From contig NC_089864.1 of NCBI RefSeq assembly GCF_036373705.1, positions 9,437,501 through 9,501,500 on the forward strand: a DNA stretch of 64,000 nucleotides, given 5' to 3'. The DNA comes from Amia ocellicauda (lineage: Eukaryota > Chordata > Actinopteri > Amiiformes > Amiidae). The position numbers were made by a program, and so were the translations under genes. The notes under the pieces are model-generated. The model made no database searches. It saw nothing but the letters and a program-made list of their open reading frames with translations, and was not told where the DNA came from. Below, piece after piece: positions 48,201 to 61,668 of the stretch (positions are counted from its first letter, which is position 1; the number at the start of each line of letters is the position of its first letter).

Positions 48201-51200
48201 TCTGTGCAGGTGTTTCATTTAATTACCTTTAGAATCTATAAGGAAAGAGGGGCTTCAAAATTATTAGATTTTTGTTTTCAGAACCAAATCCTTTGAAATA
48301 TGCAAACTAAATGCATCCTACTAGATCTCCTTAATAGGATATACTATTAATTTGTTGTTTTCCTGTTTGTTGTGACATGTATTAATCTAGCAACTAGCTT
48401 TAAATGGTGTAAATGGCTTTAGATGACCTAATTCACATTTGAAAGTGGGGCAGCTTTGCATTTTTCAACATCACTTACTCTACTTCTTTATGGATTTTTC
48501 CTGCAAAGGTCTCAGCATGAATTAAATTAGCCATGCATTGGTACTTTTACATTGTTTTCAATTATTACCAGCTTTTGCTTGTTGTCTGTGCCATTATTAA
48601 TTCTAATGATGCCAAATATATTTTACATCCTTTATATGGCTCTGGGCTGGTTAAGTAGTGTTAAATGTAAAACACGAATGAAACAACTTAAAACAAATAA
48701 GACTAATTTAAAATTATTGTCCATCATTTGATATCGTATTGTAAATCATATTCATGGCCTGAAATTAAAATCTGAACTGTTGTCATATGTTTTCGCTGAG
48801 TTCATAAGGAGCTTTTGGGTAATTGCAGGGTGTCTGTGGCTGCTCTTGCAGTAATGCCAGGCATACAGTTCTTGGTGGCAGTTGTACAGTTTCTCAAGTT
48901 GTGGAATTTAAATAATCCAACCCGATACTCAAGTGGGGAGCACATTTGCTACAGAATTATTTCAGCAGCTGAAACATTTTGCATTTGAAAAATGTTAACC
49001 ATGTATGTTATCTAGTTAGAATCTGAGTTATCAAGGACTAAGGCCTTGCCCATTCCACTTACATGTTGTTAATGCCTCGCCATTTTATAGTATTTGTTAA
49101 AAATGGGCATACTTTAAACCACATCTAATTGAAACTCTGTTATGGCTTTATTAATCTGAAGAGTTATTTAAACATATCACAAGAGCAGCCTCTGAACTGA
49201 GTAAGATTGTGTACTGTACTAGTTACGTCCCAGATTGATAGGTTTTATCTTTCCAATTTGAAAGCAAGCCAGAAGAAAGCTGTGATTGGATTGAAAAAGT
49301 TAAGCTAATCCTGTTAGGGTCTTGTGTTCTGATTTTCTATTGTTGCATAAATTATACATTTAATTAATATTTCTCTGCAACTGGTATTAATACGTCCTTT
49401 GAAATAAGCCACAATTGCACGACTGGAGAAGCCGAGGCTCTGATGAAGCTTTAATCTTGACTATTTCACCTCCCCTATGTTGTAGACCTGGGTATAGAAA
49501 ATAACTTGATCTGTTCTGTTAAAGTAGCATTTAAGCAGTGTACTAATTAGTCCAAACAAACGGTGCATTTTTACATTTTCAATATAGTCAATCTGATCTC
49601 CATTTACCTGTGGTACTTTGTGACATGGGAGGTTTCTTCAGCCCAGTTCTGGAGGTTCATGGTCCTTCTCGATTTTGCATATCTTGAGGCGATTAGCTCT
49701 CATATAGCACGTTCTTCTCTTCCAAGCATTTGTAGAATCCATTTCGACATGCCTTATCTTCTCTCCATTAATGCCTGCCCAGAGGTCAGTGTCTGTGAAT
49801 GAAACCAATTCCTCCATGCAGGGGCCCGATTAGAATGAGCCACCTGTGCTGCCGTTCCTGTGAATCATCTCAAGCTCATAACTGCTGCTGCTTGCCAAGA
49901 CCATAATTTGGCCTTCATCAGTCAGGGCAGCTCTCGTGTGAAATACAACACTGTGGGTTGATGGTGATGTTTCAACAGTCGTTGTTAGAGCAGCGGTAAT
50001 CGCTGTTGAAGCAGCAAAGCATCAATTCTCCCAATACCCCATCCAGTAGGAGTTCGGGGGACCTCCGAACGTTACATTTGAACTTTCTTCGAGTCCTACT
50101 GCTGTGACTGCTGAAAGCCTGTATGTTTCTTATTGATTTGAAGTATGATTATAGAAATAATGAAAGAATATGTGTTGTGTACCTTTTAATAATACAATCC
50201 CTCCAATGGCACTTACTGACACCAGATGGGACCTCACTGATGCACTGATTTTGGATTTCATAACCATAACGTGTGCATTCTTATTATTGATTGATTGAAT
50301 GATTGAGGTTTAGAGTGGGAGAAAGTTTATTTGTTGTGTTTTTTTCTATTTCAACTGTTCCGTGTTCCAGAGAAAAAATTTATAGGAATAAATAAGTGTG
50401 TTCATCCATTGTGGATTTTTTTTATTGCAAGAAGCAAAATCTCTAATAAACTGTATTTCCTGTATTTCATGGCCATTATGAGTGTATACATTTTAATGTA
50501 TTATTTTCTTGCATCTCTTTAAGAGAACATCTGTTACTGTCAGAAACGAGGCAGACCTGTTTTATAAATGTATTCTGTGCTACGCAAGTGCCCCATATGC
50601 TGTTGTTCAGACTATAATATAAAGATAATGATATATGGAAACAAAAAATGAGGTTTCCTTGGGCAGAATTGTGCTGTGAGAACAACCCACACTTAGCTGC
50701 GTTTAAACTCAACCTCACCTCTGTAATAGAGAAACATTTTTTTTTAGAGAGTTCAGATCTGCTCTTAACTGTGCCCTGTGAAACAATGATGGTGGTAATC
50801 AGATTAAGCAATGACTCCAAGGCATTGCTTTAGGAGGTTTAGTTTGCATGTTCAAGTACAGGGCAAATGAGTGTACCGTTCCCGAGGAGGGATCGCATGT
50901 CATTGGAAACATGAGTGTGAAGATTGAATGCACTATTAGTATGTATTTTATATATTTTTTAAATATGAAAATGGCTTATTCCTCTCCAGCACTTCCACAT
51001 TTTAATTATTTTTCAAGAGTTAGAATCTGAAGTTACCATATGGTCTTGCATACTTCACTGAACTTGGGAAAGACGCACTGGGTGATATTCAACATCTGCT
51101 TTGTCTTATACAATCATACTGTCACCTGAGTGGATTATGGTTTTACATAAAGAGTGCCAACAGTATTGCATGTAAATGAAGCTTTATTTAGCTTTGAAAT

Positions 51201-54200
51201 GGCCAGTTCCTGGTATAATTAACCCACATACAACAGCCCCCACATTTAATCAGACCCTCATTGAAGTGGAATGAAGAGTCAATTTAGCAAGATAATGCAT
51301 CAAAATTAAAGTGTTGTATAACTATCAATATTTTATTTATCAGTACAGATATCTGTCACAAATAGTTAAAATAATTCAACTTGCATGACTTTAAATTATT
51401 TTAATGTATGGATTTATTAAAGATAATGTATGAATTATTAAATATGTTGTACAGTTCTTTCCCATGGTTCCCTTCGGGTCCAGAAATCCTCTGCTGGTTT
51501 CAACATAAATGAGCTGCAGAATGTGCTCTTCCTGTTGTCCCTGAAAACCCAACAAAACACCAAGTTCCTGTGTTTTCCAGGCCCTCTTTCTCCACCTTTT
51601 ATTTTAGGCATTTTATTCAGCGCTTGTTTACTTCCTATTTCCCCCCCCGGGCTTTTCATGCCTTAGGCTGTTATAATACGGTAGGGCAGGGAGCTGGAAA
51701 GCTACTGTCGACTTACTGTTGTAGTGTGTTTTACTGTGACAACAGATGCGCTCATTAAAACTGGCGCTTGTGTTGTAAATGCATTCTGACATTTTACTTT
51801 CCGCTGCTTCCACATATAAACTTGTACAATTGTGTGTATTCTCTTGTCAATATGGAACACTTACGTGTTTCTCTGTCAGTTGTGGAGAGGGTTTCGCTGC
51901 AGGCTAACTCGCTGATACTGCTGGGCTTAAACAGAGACCACTAACCGATGCATAAGTTTAGACAAACACAGGTCTGTGGAATCTGACTTAAGGAAATGTG
52001 GAGCCCAGTTTGATAAAGGTCTCTTTATACTGGTTTGTGGTGTGTTGGTTTAGGCTTTCTCTGCATTTCCTGGTTTTATACCTCATTGTGTGCCCTTTGT
52101 CTCCATTCAAAGGAGCATCCTCTGGACGTTTGAGGAATCGACGTGTGTGAGCGGACTCTGATAAGAGTGCCACACGTGACTCGTGTGATAAATACTGCAC
52201 AAATTGAGTTGAGGTTAAAAATTAGGTGGAGGGAGAGTGTACGGTCATTATTGCTGCAGGAGCTAATCTCGTTTTATTGTTATTCATCTGTGCCTAATAC
52301 CCCGTTTAAAATAGTCCTTTTTAACGACCGCTCTGAGCCTTCCTGGAGCTTAGGGAAGGCTCTCCAATGCATTAAGTTAATGCAAACTCTCCCGAATGCA
52401 ACGTGTCTCCACAGTGCTGATTGGTACATGCCTTCTCTGTGTTTCGGCATAGGCTTCTTCACAGGCCTCCCATGCTCACGTTGTAGGCCATCGGCATTAG
52501 ATCTCAGGGTATGTAAGTAAATTGGACAGTGTTAATTCCAGTTTTGCCAGACTAATTTAGATTTGACAGTTCATTTTAGTGCTCATGACAACACAGAATC
52601 ATACCTCCAAGCCAGTGAGCACTGAGTATAACTATATCACTGCAGCAAGTGAGAATACTGGATAAAGCTAAGAGATAATAATGTAAATATCTGCAGTACA
52701 TCCCCACAGTTTAATGGCTTCCTTTATGTCATTATTTCCCCTTTTATTAGAAAGATATCACAAAGATTACACATTTTATAAATATACACGCGCACATGAC
52801 CACCTACACACAAAACCCAGACATGGTACAGTTGCCAAGTCTGCCCAACAACGGCATGTTACAGACTCTTCAAATGTAAAAGAAATAATGCATGCCCTAT
52901 CCTAATTTGCTACAAAACGAAGGCTCATCTTCCACAGGAGATTCTGGAGGCCATCCATGGAAAAAAATAAATGAAAAGATGTTTCATCATCTGCCACATG
53001 CCGTCCTCTCAGATGTTCCTTATGTTTTGGAAAAGCCGAGTGCTGCCAGGAATAGAGTCCATGTGGAAGCGACTTAAACCCAACTCTTCTGAATTTCCCT
53101 GGGAAATAATGTGAACACAAATTGCTTTTTGTTTACTGAAGGGGTGTGTGTTTGCAACAACAAAAGCAAAAGATGTAACTAAAACTTAACAATTGTGGAG
53201 TATGAGTAGTTCTGCATTATTGTAGAAATGGATACGCCTGAAAAACAATGTGTTATAGAAAAATATTATTTATTTTTCTTCCAAAACCAGCACAGGTAGT
53301 GCAATTCATAGAAATTGTACAGCAGATTTTATTTTGTTATTGCAATGTACAGTAACCTTGGCAGTATAGGCTGGAGTTCATTCATACTGTTGGAGTCTTG
53401 CGGTTAAAATCTTACTACATACAGTATTGTATTTATCCGCAGTGCCTGCAGGAGAAGAACAACACTTGACCAAACTAATCTGCTCTCTGGGCTAGAGTAT
53501 TTCTGTCCTTGTTTTTATTTTCCCTTTTCAAATGGTGCTGTTGGAAATTTCTAAAATATATACAATAAATATTGTATCTAAGTGGCAGGTGATACAAAGT
53601 ACTACAGGCACAGTTTCCCAACTCAGTTATTTATTGATGTTGTTTATTCATGCATCTGTAAAAATCCCCCGGTCCCCCACATTTTACATCTCCTTTGCCA
53701 TATTTTCATTCTCTATACCTTTTCTTATACCATGCACAGTTCTGAAGGAATAAAATAATGGGAGAACTTACTGCTGTCATATTTCTTACAATTATGTCTG
53801 CTACCTTCCTCTCTCTCAAAGTGACTTTGGAGTCTTTATCCCTCCAACACTGCCAACCGGAATTCTCCCCGAGATCCTTTATCGTGTAAATGCAAGTTGC
53901 ACAGGATTGGAAACGCCTCGGGGTGCCAAGATACATGCTTTCAAGAATGATATCAGCATACAAATATAAAAAGGAAATGTATCCGTGGCGTTGGGAATCA
54001 CAGAGGTGCCCCACACAGAGAAATGCAACAGGAACAGATTAGGATTCGAAATGACCAACACAGATGGAACGCGTTCTCTTCAGGGTACTGATTAGAATGT
54101 CTGACCTATATTCGTATGTTTAATCTGGCGGGAGTCCTTTATTTTCATTTGCTTCATTTTCAGTGTGGTTTTCCTTTCCCCCACTACAGAAGAGTAGGTT

Positions 54201-57200
54201 ATCCGATTCCCATTTAAAATGCATTCGTCACCATTTTAATTTGTTCCTCAAATCCCCTTGAATGAATGATATATATCAATTTTTCATATTGATGGATTCT
54301 AACGCTTTCATTCCCATTGGACCTCACACTGTTGTAGTCCAATGAGACTTGTACAACACAATTGTAGTGATGCTCCTCCACAGCCCTATTTTTCCTTTTT
54401 CTTTTTAATGGAAGATATTCTGTTTAAACAGGATATCAAAATGAACTGCATACCCCAAGAAATGCAAATAATAATAAAACGATCACCTACATGTTTATTT
54501 TTATTTTTGAACCGTGATTTCTGCACTGTGATGTTTGATAAGCAGACAATTGATAAGGATTACCACTTATAATTTGGGATATTATGGGTGATGACTAAAA
54601 CAGGAAGACTGTCACTTCTTAAGATGCACCAAAATAGCAAGTGTCATATGATTGTTTTCTTTCCACACCATGCCCTGATATAACTTGGGTTTGAAGTAAC
54701 ACAAGGAGTTCTGCATTTTAAAAATGTAGCATAATGCCCTGTTCTTGGGGAGAGACCGGGCACGTAATGACGGGCCTGAATGCAGGACTCGCTTAGTTTC
54801 CTAGGATGCACTTGAAGACTGAATGGCTGCAAACGTTAAAGTCAAAGACAAACAGCAGCGGCTGCCAAGCTGGGGATCTGCACAGAGCATAGTTAATTTC
54901 AGCGCTTCACAGACTTTAAAGTTTGTATTAAACCTCAAATAAAGAAGAGGAAATCTTTGAGGTGCTAGCTTGTGTGTTGTTCCGAGTTGCTTTATATAAT
55001 ATATATCACAAAATCCGTTATGCTCCCTTTAAACTAGTATACATTTGAAAATGAATGATACATTCGTAATGCAGGAAGTGAGTGGTTGTGGTTCATAGGA
55101 AGAAAAGCTGGCAGCGATGAGTATCCAAGTTCCTTCCCTTCTTAGTTTCAGTGCCATCTGTTGCATTATGGACAGTGTGACACTCAAAACTGTCTCTCCA
55201 TCCCCTCAGTTTTAGAACTTGTTTTATGGCAGAATGCAAAATTATGTAAAAATAAAGACATGGTTTTCTGAAAACCCTTGTAAGACTGAAAAGCTTCCAT
55301 CAGTCATTAATGGGGGTCGAGAAGGGTGTATGTATACACTGTGCTATAAGAGTAATAACCCCCCCCAGTAGCCCCATATATAAACTGGCAATGAAGTACA
55401 ATTGCCGGACTGTTAGCTTTGTGTGAAATGAGGTAAGGTTGGGAATGTCAAATCTTTGCTTGTCCTTCTAGAGGCTCAGCCTACAGATCCACTGCTATCT
55501 GACCAAGTTGGTAAATTCTCAAACCACAAGACCGCTAGTTACCTTTTGTGTTCCTGGAAAAGAGGCGCACTATGCTGACAATACTCTAGAATGATTTTTT
55601 TCCCACCAAGAATAAAGTGCATTTAACACAAAACCTGATCTGTTAAAATGTGCCAGAGGTGAAAATTGCTCACCTGAATTAAGAACGTGTCACTATTTCC
55701 ATTCATGTAGAATGTTTTTATTCGCCTGATTGATGCATTGAGACACTTGCTTGGATGTTAATCTTGACCAGCTCTGAATATTTCGGTATGAATTCCTGCT
55801 GCAGTGATGAATGCCTTGTCCTTTCCAGAGTAAATTGTTTCAGCAAATCCGCCGATTGCTTTTAGCCCACGTCAAATGTTCTTTTTAACCTCTGCGGGAA
55901 ACAACTAAATGTGTTATCCTAGCATGTGCTGCCATTTTGAGTGAAGTTCATTACAAAACATGTCAAGACTAACACTACGGCAGAGACCAGTGTTTATTTG
56001 TGTTGGTTTTCCTTAATCTGCTACTCCTTGATGTGAAAGAAATTGTGTGCTCAGAGACTGCAAGGTACCCTACATCGCTGGTCCAGATATTGCTTATAAG
56101 AAACAAAGGATTGCTCTACAGAAACAAAAAAACACACTTGTTTTCAATGAACAAATAGTTTAACTGGATAATACAGAATTCTCCCTAATTATGATTCTGG
56201 TATCCTTACGTTTGCTTTAAAGTAACCCTCCTTCCACATGATAAACTTCGTAAATACTTCCATTAATTCACTTCAGTTGGGAGTTTATTAGAAATTTTCA
56301 AGCTTATTTTGCCTGATACTTCATCCATCTTCATATAGAAGCAGAGCATTAAACCTCTATAATAAGATGTGTGGTACTATTTAATCACTGTGTTCATCAT
56401 GTGCAAGTTCAGGGGCATGAGACCTACACAATGAATCCTGGGGGAAAATTATACCTAGCTGGTGCTCTCAGTGCAAATAAAGCTGTCGTCTCTTGGCCAA
56501 ACATGAGCAGCTGGGAACGGCATCGGTTTGATTTGGAGGGAAAGAAAAATAGCAGTTGCCACCTATTCACGTAATGAGATTATCCTCAGAAAGGGAATTG
56601 TCATACTTGTATTTGTAAATGTCTGCAAGGGTTTGTTTGACGGTGGCTGGAATATCCCTCTAGCACGCAGAGCAGGGAGAGCACCGCGGAGGCATGGAGT
56701 TCGGCCATATTGTGTCACGCATGCTTACATGCAAGCTCGAGCAGAGATGGGGGAGTTGAATTTGTCACTTTTTAGCCACGAGTCTTACTAAATTCGGTAT
56801 AGCAACTACAATTGTTGGTCTCAAAAGAGAGCATCCCCTGTGACAGTCATAAGGCCACTGCAAAAAAGAGAAATGCACAAAAAACACATTATTTTAGCAA
56901 CTATTTGTTTCTGTATTTAATATAATGTCTGGGGAGATCTTTTGTAACTTCTAGCATTGTGGTTGGCTATCCCATTCCCATTTTTTCAGATGTAATATTA
57001 ATTTCACTGTGAAATATGAATGAATTAATACATTAGTTTGTTTTATTTCTATTTCTGTGCTCTTGATTTGGGTCTACTCAGACTAAATCTGACCAAAGTA
57101 TATTAAGTGAAAGTGAATGAATGAACATCATACATCAAAGGTTAGGCCTGATGGATTTTTTGTTTTTATGATCTATCGTAAATGTCAGGCTTGGATGGTT

Positions 57201-60200
57201 TTGCAGAGTGAAAACCTCGGTGCAGAGGCACTGCAGTTGAAAGCAGCAGACTCCTATAATTACCGGCATATTTCTAGTATCAGTTGCAGTTGATTGGCTG
57301 TTCTTAAAACTTCACTTTTTATAACTGTTTCCGTTCATTCCATTATTTATAAGCTTTCGTACATTTTGGAATATGTGGCAACAGTCCAAAATGCACTCCT
57401 TCGCATGAATAATTCATATTTATTTGGCAGTGTGGTCAATAGACCCCCCGTCAACTGCTGTGCATTTGCATATTAATGGTACCATGAATTATGCATGTTT
57501 GTGTGATGCAGCCCCAGTGTTGGTTGGCTGTCACAACAGAAATGAAACCGTGCTGCTGATTCTCTCCATAACAGGCTGAGAATCATATTTCTGACCCTGT
57601 TGACATTGATAAACTGAGCTTGAAAACTCTTAACTTACACATTCTAGTCCATTCTAGAATGTCCCTAGTGTTTGTCTTAGTTAAGAGTCATTCTTATGGG
57701 AGGCGATACAGTATAGGCCATAAAAAAGTGATCAGTGCATAGATTAATATTATTGCTTTTTCTTGAAGAAATAATTGTGAGCATCAGGTTTAATCATGCC
57801 CCTGTCTACAGTAAACTTTTGCCAGTGCTCCTGAATACTGGTGTTGCCATTTATACCTTTATCATTATTAAGAAGTGTAAAACCCAAGCAATAAGCAGGT
57901 TGTGGCATCTCGTGGGCACCAAGGTCAGGTTACTTCCACAAGGGCAGCGCTTGGAATTTTACTTCAGCCCCTACAATCCTTTCATCAAAGGCATAAACTA
58001 TAAGTAGCTAACTTAAACTTCCAGTGATGTGACCAAGCACTTTTTCCGGTAAAAGCTGCAAATCAGGAAAGATGTAATCTTAAATACTTAAATAATGTGT
58101 GACTATTAGTTGGCTTTATTGTTCCTTAAATCACTTCTCCTTACAGCATTATTTCCTACATGAAGGTGCACGAAATATAATTTTATGTTGTAATTCGGAT
58201 ATAAATTGTTTTGCCAGCCCAGCAGAAATAGTCTATTTCTGTTAAGCAGACTGCAGTGACGCACTGTGTAAAAACCCCAGACAGACTGACATATTCCTGC
58301 TCTGCAAACGTCATGGGAACACTGAGAATTTCGGCACGAGTGCGGCAGTCTTCTGACGTTGTGTACAGATCTGTCCTTGTCTCTTTCCCAGCATAAGCCT
58401 CAATGTTAACAATTGTGTTTACTATAAGTAGGACAAGTTAAGCATATAGGTGATCAACCAAATGTCATTGCATCAGAAAACTGATCCGTATCGGTCTACT
58501 GCAGTCCTAAGCAGGAGTTAACCTTCATGAAGTGCAAAGAGTTGCACTGTGTGTTAGATTCTCCATTGTTAGCAACTGGTAAACTCTTGGAAAACCCTGA
58601 GAATTTGTAAATGAAGTAGTTCCTCTCCCTTTCAGGTGGTAAATGGAAATGGATGGATGGATTGATGGATAAGCCTACATGATCTGAAACTGCCTCAAGC
58701 TGAAGTGATCAGCAGTTTCCATGGATAGGTTTACTTCTATGAATTAGGTTTAGTTCTTCTTCAAAATGTTAGTGTACTGCTACATAAATTAGCTGTAAAC
58801 AATGCAGTGATTTGGACATAATACTTTAACCCTTTCCTTGGTTTTTAATTAAAAGAACATTGCAATGCATCTATGGTACAGTATGGATCTTGAACTGTAT
58901 AGGTTTGACAAGATAAAGCCAAGTTTGGGTGGTTTAATGTTTTTTGCCTGAGGTATTCAAATACCTGCTTGTGTTAACTAAGTAATGGTTGTTTGAACAT
59001 GGCAGTTTTCTCAGCCGTTAGATGTGGCTTGGCATGTTTGTTTCCAAAGGCATTTGAAAAGCAGCACAAGGAGGCATTTTGCCATGCCACTGTTTTTCCT
59101 TTCCTCAAACATTACATAATGGCACATCATCTTTGCCACACTGAGACACAGGAAGCAGGTCGGTTTGTCACATTGGGTCAAGAATGGTCAATCATGGCCG
59201 CTCTAGTGCATTGGAAAGATGTGCTACACCCACTTCTGTCAGAAACAAACTATCCTACTTTACATAGAAAAAACGACGAGCAGAAATAATTTGTGTGTGT
59301 GCGTGTGTCTGTAAGCTCCCCCTTGAGAAATGAGCAAAAGAAGAAAAAACTAAACCAAATTCCCTGTAGAATGTAACACCTTTTAAGTGCCAGAATCGTT
59401 GGAAGAACGCCACTATCATTTGCAGACAGACAACAGCTGTGATGTGGATTCCCAGGAAGGATTTGAATGAAGTAAAAATTAACTTCATGCTGCATAATCT
59501 CATATACAACAGCTGTAAATGGGCTCATTTTGAAACCATTATTTTATGCAAAGCACATTTCTTTGTGTGCGTGTTTTAAATCGTGAAGTCAAATAATCTA
59601 ATTTAAAAAGCTGTAAGACCTGTAGTTGATTGTTATACATTTTAATATGATTACAGTGGCTACACGGGAGGTAGCTGTACAGCGTCTGCTCCCTCAATAT
59701 CATTTTCTGACCTGGCACATTTCAGATGAGGACAGATCAATCATTATGTAATATGTAAAGCTCTAGATCTATGGTGTTACTTTCCAGATGTTTGTTTTAT
59801 ATTTGTGGATTTATTTTTTAAAAACCTGAATGTGGCAGAACATGTTTGCCATAATGAATCAGCAATTTGAAATATTTTCAGAGGGAAAAAAAAAATACAT
59901 GCACAGGCATTCACACACTGTACACTCACCTAAAGGATTATTAGGAACACCATACTAATACTGTGTTTGACCCCCTTTCGCCTTCAGAACTGCCTTAATT
60001 CTACGTGGCATTGATTCAACAAGGTGCTGAAAGCATTCTTTAGAAATGTTGGCCCATATTGATAGGATAGCATCTTGCAGTTGATGGAGATTTGTGGGAT
60101 GCACATCCAGGGCACGAAGCTCCCGTTCCACCACATCCCAAAGATGCTCTATTGGGTTGAGATCTGGTGACTGTGGGGGCCAGTTTAGTACAGTGAACTC

Positions 60201-61668
60201 ATTGTCATGTTCAAGAAACCAATTTGAAATGATTCGACCTTTGTGACATGGTGCATTATCCTGCTGGAAGTAGCCATCAGAGGATGGGTACATGGTGGTC
60301 ATAAAGGGATGGACATGGTCAGAAACAATGCTCAGGTAGGCCGTGGCATTTAAACAATGCCCAATTGGCACTAAGGGGCCTAAAGTGTGCCAAGAAAACA
60401 TCCCCCACACCATTACACCACCACCACCAGCCTGCACAGTGGTAACAAGGCATGATGGATCCATGTTCTCATTCTGTTTACGCCAAATTCTGACTCTACC
60501 ATCTGAATGTCTCAACAGAAATCGAGACTCATCAGACCAGGCAACATTTTTCCAGTCTTCAACTGTCCAATTTTGGTGAGCTTGTGCAAATTGTAGCCTC
60601 TTTTTCCTATTTGTAGTGGAGATGAGTGGTACCCGGTGGGGTCTTCTGCTGTTGTAGCCCATCCGCCTCAAGGTTGTACGTGTTGTGGCTTCACAAATGC
60701 TTTGCTGCATACCTCGGTTGTAACGAGTGGTTATTTCAGTCAAAGTTGCTCTTCTATCAGCTTGAATCAGTCGGCCCATTCTCCTCTGACCTCTAGCATC
60801 AACAAGGCATTTTCGCCCACAGGACTGCCACATACTGGATGTTTTTCCCTTTTCACACCATTCTTTGTAAACCCTAGAAATGGTTGTGCGTGAAAATCCC
60901 AGTAACTGAGCAGATTGAGTATATCTGAGTATATCTGAGTATTTCACAGTCTGGCACCAACATGTCATGTCATGTAAATGTAGCTTAACAACATATTTTG
61001 TGGACATGGAGAAAGTGTGGTGTTTGCAGTGCTGTGGAGAGCTTCTCGCAGAACGACTTTTGTAAATGAGGAGATGCATGCGGTGTCCGGCCCTCTCTCC
61101 CCAGCGGCGGAGCTATTAGAGGCAGGGGGCTTAAACTGGCCTTTTCTAATCGAGGAAGATTTCTCTAAACCTCTTTCAATAAGCTGGGCCCAGATTGCTC
61201 ATCAAAGACTTGGATTTAGCTTGAGCCATTTCTGAGCATAGTAGCCTCTTCATGGCACAGAGAATAACCTTTGGGGTAATTCATATACATGCTTAAAATA
61301 TCAGCCTTCGACATTGAAAACTCATTTATCTTAGTAGAACTGATGGACAATTTACTTTTAAGACGTGTGTTTGAGTTTCACAGCACATAAGCGAAGGTCG
61401 GAATGAAAAGAGTTTTGTGGGACTTTTCCAGTTTTTGCAGTGTAAAATAAAAAAATCACACAATAGAAAAAAATTAATAATAATAATCATAAATGATTAA
61501 ACTATAATCCTAATTGATTGATTTCTTCATTATATCCAATATAAGTGTTCCAGATTACTGAAGTACTCTTGTTTGTTTTTTCAGTGCTGGCCAGTTTTCG
61601 AGGGACGGTACAACATGGCTTGTCACTGGAGATTGGCGACACCGTACAGATTCTGGAGAAATGCGAAG
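33215..61668 (+). CDS. DOCK4: DOCK4, first two coding exons
   Basis: DOCK4 is a large cytoplasmic guanine-nucleotide exchange factor for Rac/Rap GTPases, acting in cell migration and adhesion; only its N-terminus is here. Exon 1 (33215-33251) and exon 2 (61585-61668) join in phase 1 to give MWIPTEHEKYGV then VLASFRGTVQHGLSLEIGDT and VQILEKCEG, matching the start of vertebrate DOCK4 and the first half of its SH3 domain. The ATG is fixed by the conserved MWIPTEHEKYG. Exon 2 ends in phase 1 at GTATTT. The rest of the gene lies beyond the window. I cannot tell whether this is a fish a or b paralogue. Confidence 0.95.
33252..44000 (+). other. DOCK4 intron 1, first part
   Basis: No gene supported. 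It contains scattered short microsatellites (36114-36132, 39981-40005), a T17 run at about 36431-36447, and an exon-like orphan segment near 35300-35392. Long AT-rich stretches show nothing I recognise. Confidence 0.65.
39981..40005 (+). repeat. CA microsatellite, interrupted
   Basis: CA units broken by one AA. Confidence 0.85.
44005..44067 (+). repeat. Tandem repeat of 21-bp units
   Basis: Three units (44005-44025, 44026-44046, 44047-44067) built on TTCYCACGAGATACTAAATC; the third diverges in its second half. The CACGAGATACTAAATCGTTC motif looks like a dispersed fish repeat. Confidence 0.7.
47523..47553 (+). repeat. CA/TACA microsatellite
   Basis: CA repeats with two internal TACA units. 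Confidence 0.85.
50044..50101. repeat. Nested imperfect inverted repeat
   Basis: Outer arms CAGTAGGA (50044-50051) and TCCTACTG (50094-50101) are exact inverses. Inside, GTTCGG (50052-50057) and CCGAAC (50065-50070) form a second stem with a 7-nt loop region. Function unknown. Confidence 0.6.
57464..57500 (+). promoter_or_regulatory. Octamer and homeodomain-type site cluster
   Basis: A perfect POU octamer ATTTGCAT at 57464-57471 overlaps ATATTAAT, followed by GAATTATGCATG. About 70 bp upstream lies GAATAATTCATATTTAT. This density suggests an enhancer, without proof. Confidence 0.4.
59923..60964 (-). mobile_element. DD36E Tc1/mariner transposon, 5'-truncated (copy B)
   Basis: Inverted copy of the element at 7365, in DOCK4 intron 1. 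Its 3' terminal repeat is intact and bordered by TA at 59921-59922. The other end stops inside the transposase gene, so the 5' terminal repeat and about 150 bp of leader are absent. Just before the break, 60918-60949 differs from copy A by an inversion and small duplication. Otherwise the two copies are nearly identical, which argues for a recent common source. Confidence 0.9.
59955..60917 (-). pseudogene. DD36E transposase, N-terminally truncated
   Basis: Matches copy A from SAQLLGFSRTTIS to the final GGQTQY with only four residue changes (R56W, R214C, M223I, Q252K in copy A numbering). All three catalytic acids remain. The first 27 or so residues, part of the DNA-binding region, are lost; an open frame continues upstream into unrelated sequence to an ATG at 61079, but this is probably chance. 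Confidence 0.88.
60965..61584 (+). other. DOCK4 intron 1, last part
   Basis: Sequence between transposon copy B and exon 2. A GC-richer patch near 61080-61130 (CCCCAGCGGCGGAGC) stands out; otherwise AT-rich, with no feature. Confidence 0.6.
61585..61668 (+). CDS. DOCK4: DOCK4 exon 2 (SH3 domain)
   Basis: 84 nt after a TTTTTTCAG acceptor, encoding LASFRGTVQHGLSLEIGDTV and QILEKCEG. The ALYDY-like strand and acidic loop of the SH3 fold are recognisable. Confidence 0.95.

Larger units (their letters stand above)
44001..59922 (+). other. DOCK4 intron 1, second part
   Basis: No gene supported. It includes a 21-bp tandem repeat, a possible LTR-like fragment near 44690-44885, a CA/TACA microsatellite at 47523-47553, a nested hairpin at 50044 and an octamer/homeodomain-type cluster near 57464. 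Many short open frames here have no coding character. Confidence 0.65.

Noticed and set aside
58325..58339. AATTTCGGCACGAG, close to a classical cDNA cloning adaptor (AATTCGGCACGAG)
   Set aside because: It has an extra T, there is no vector sequence around it, and the flanks read as normal intron; probably coincidence.
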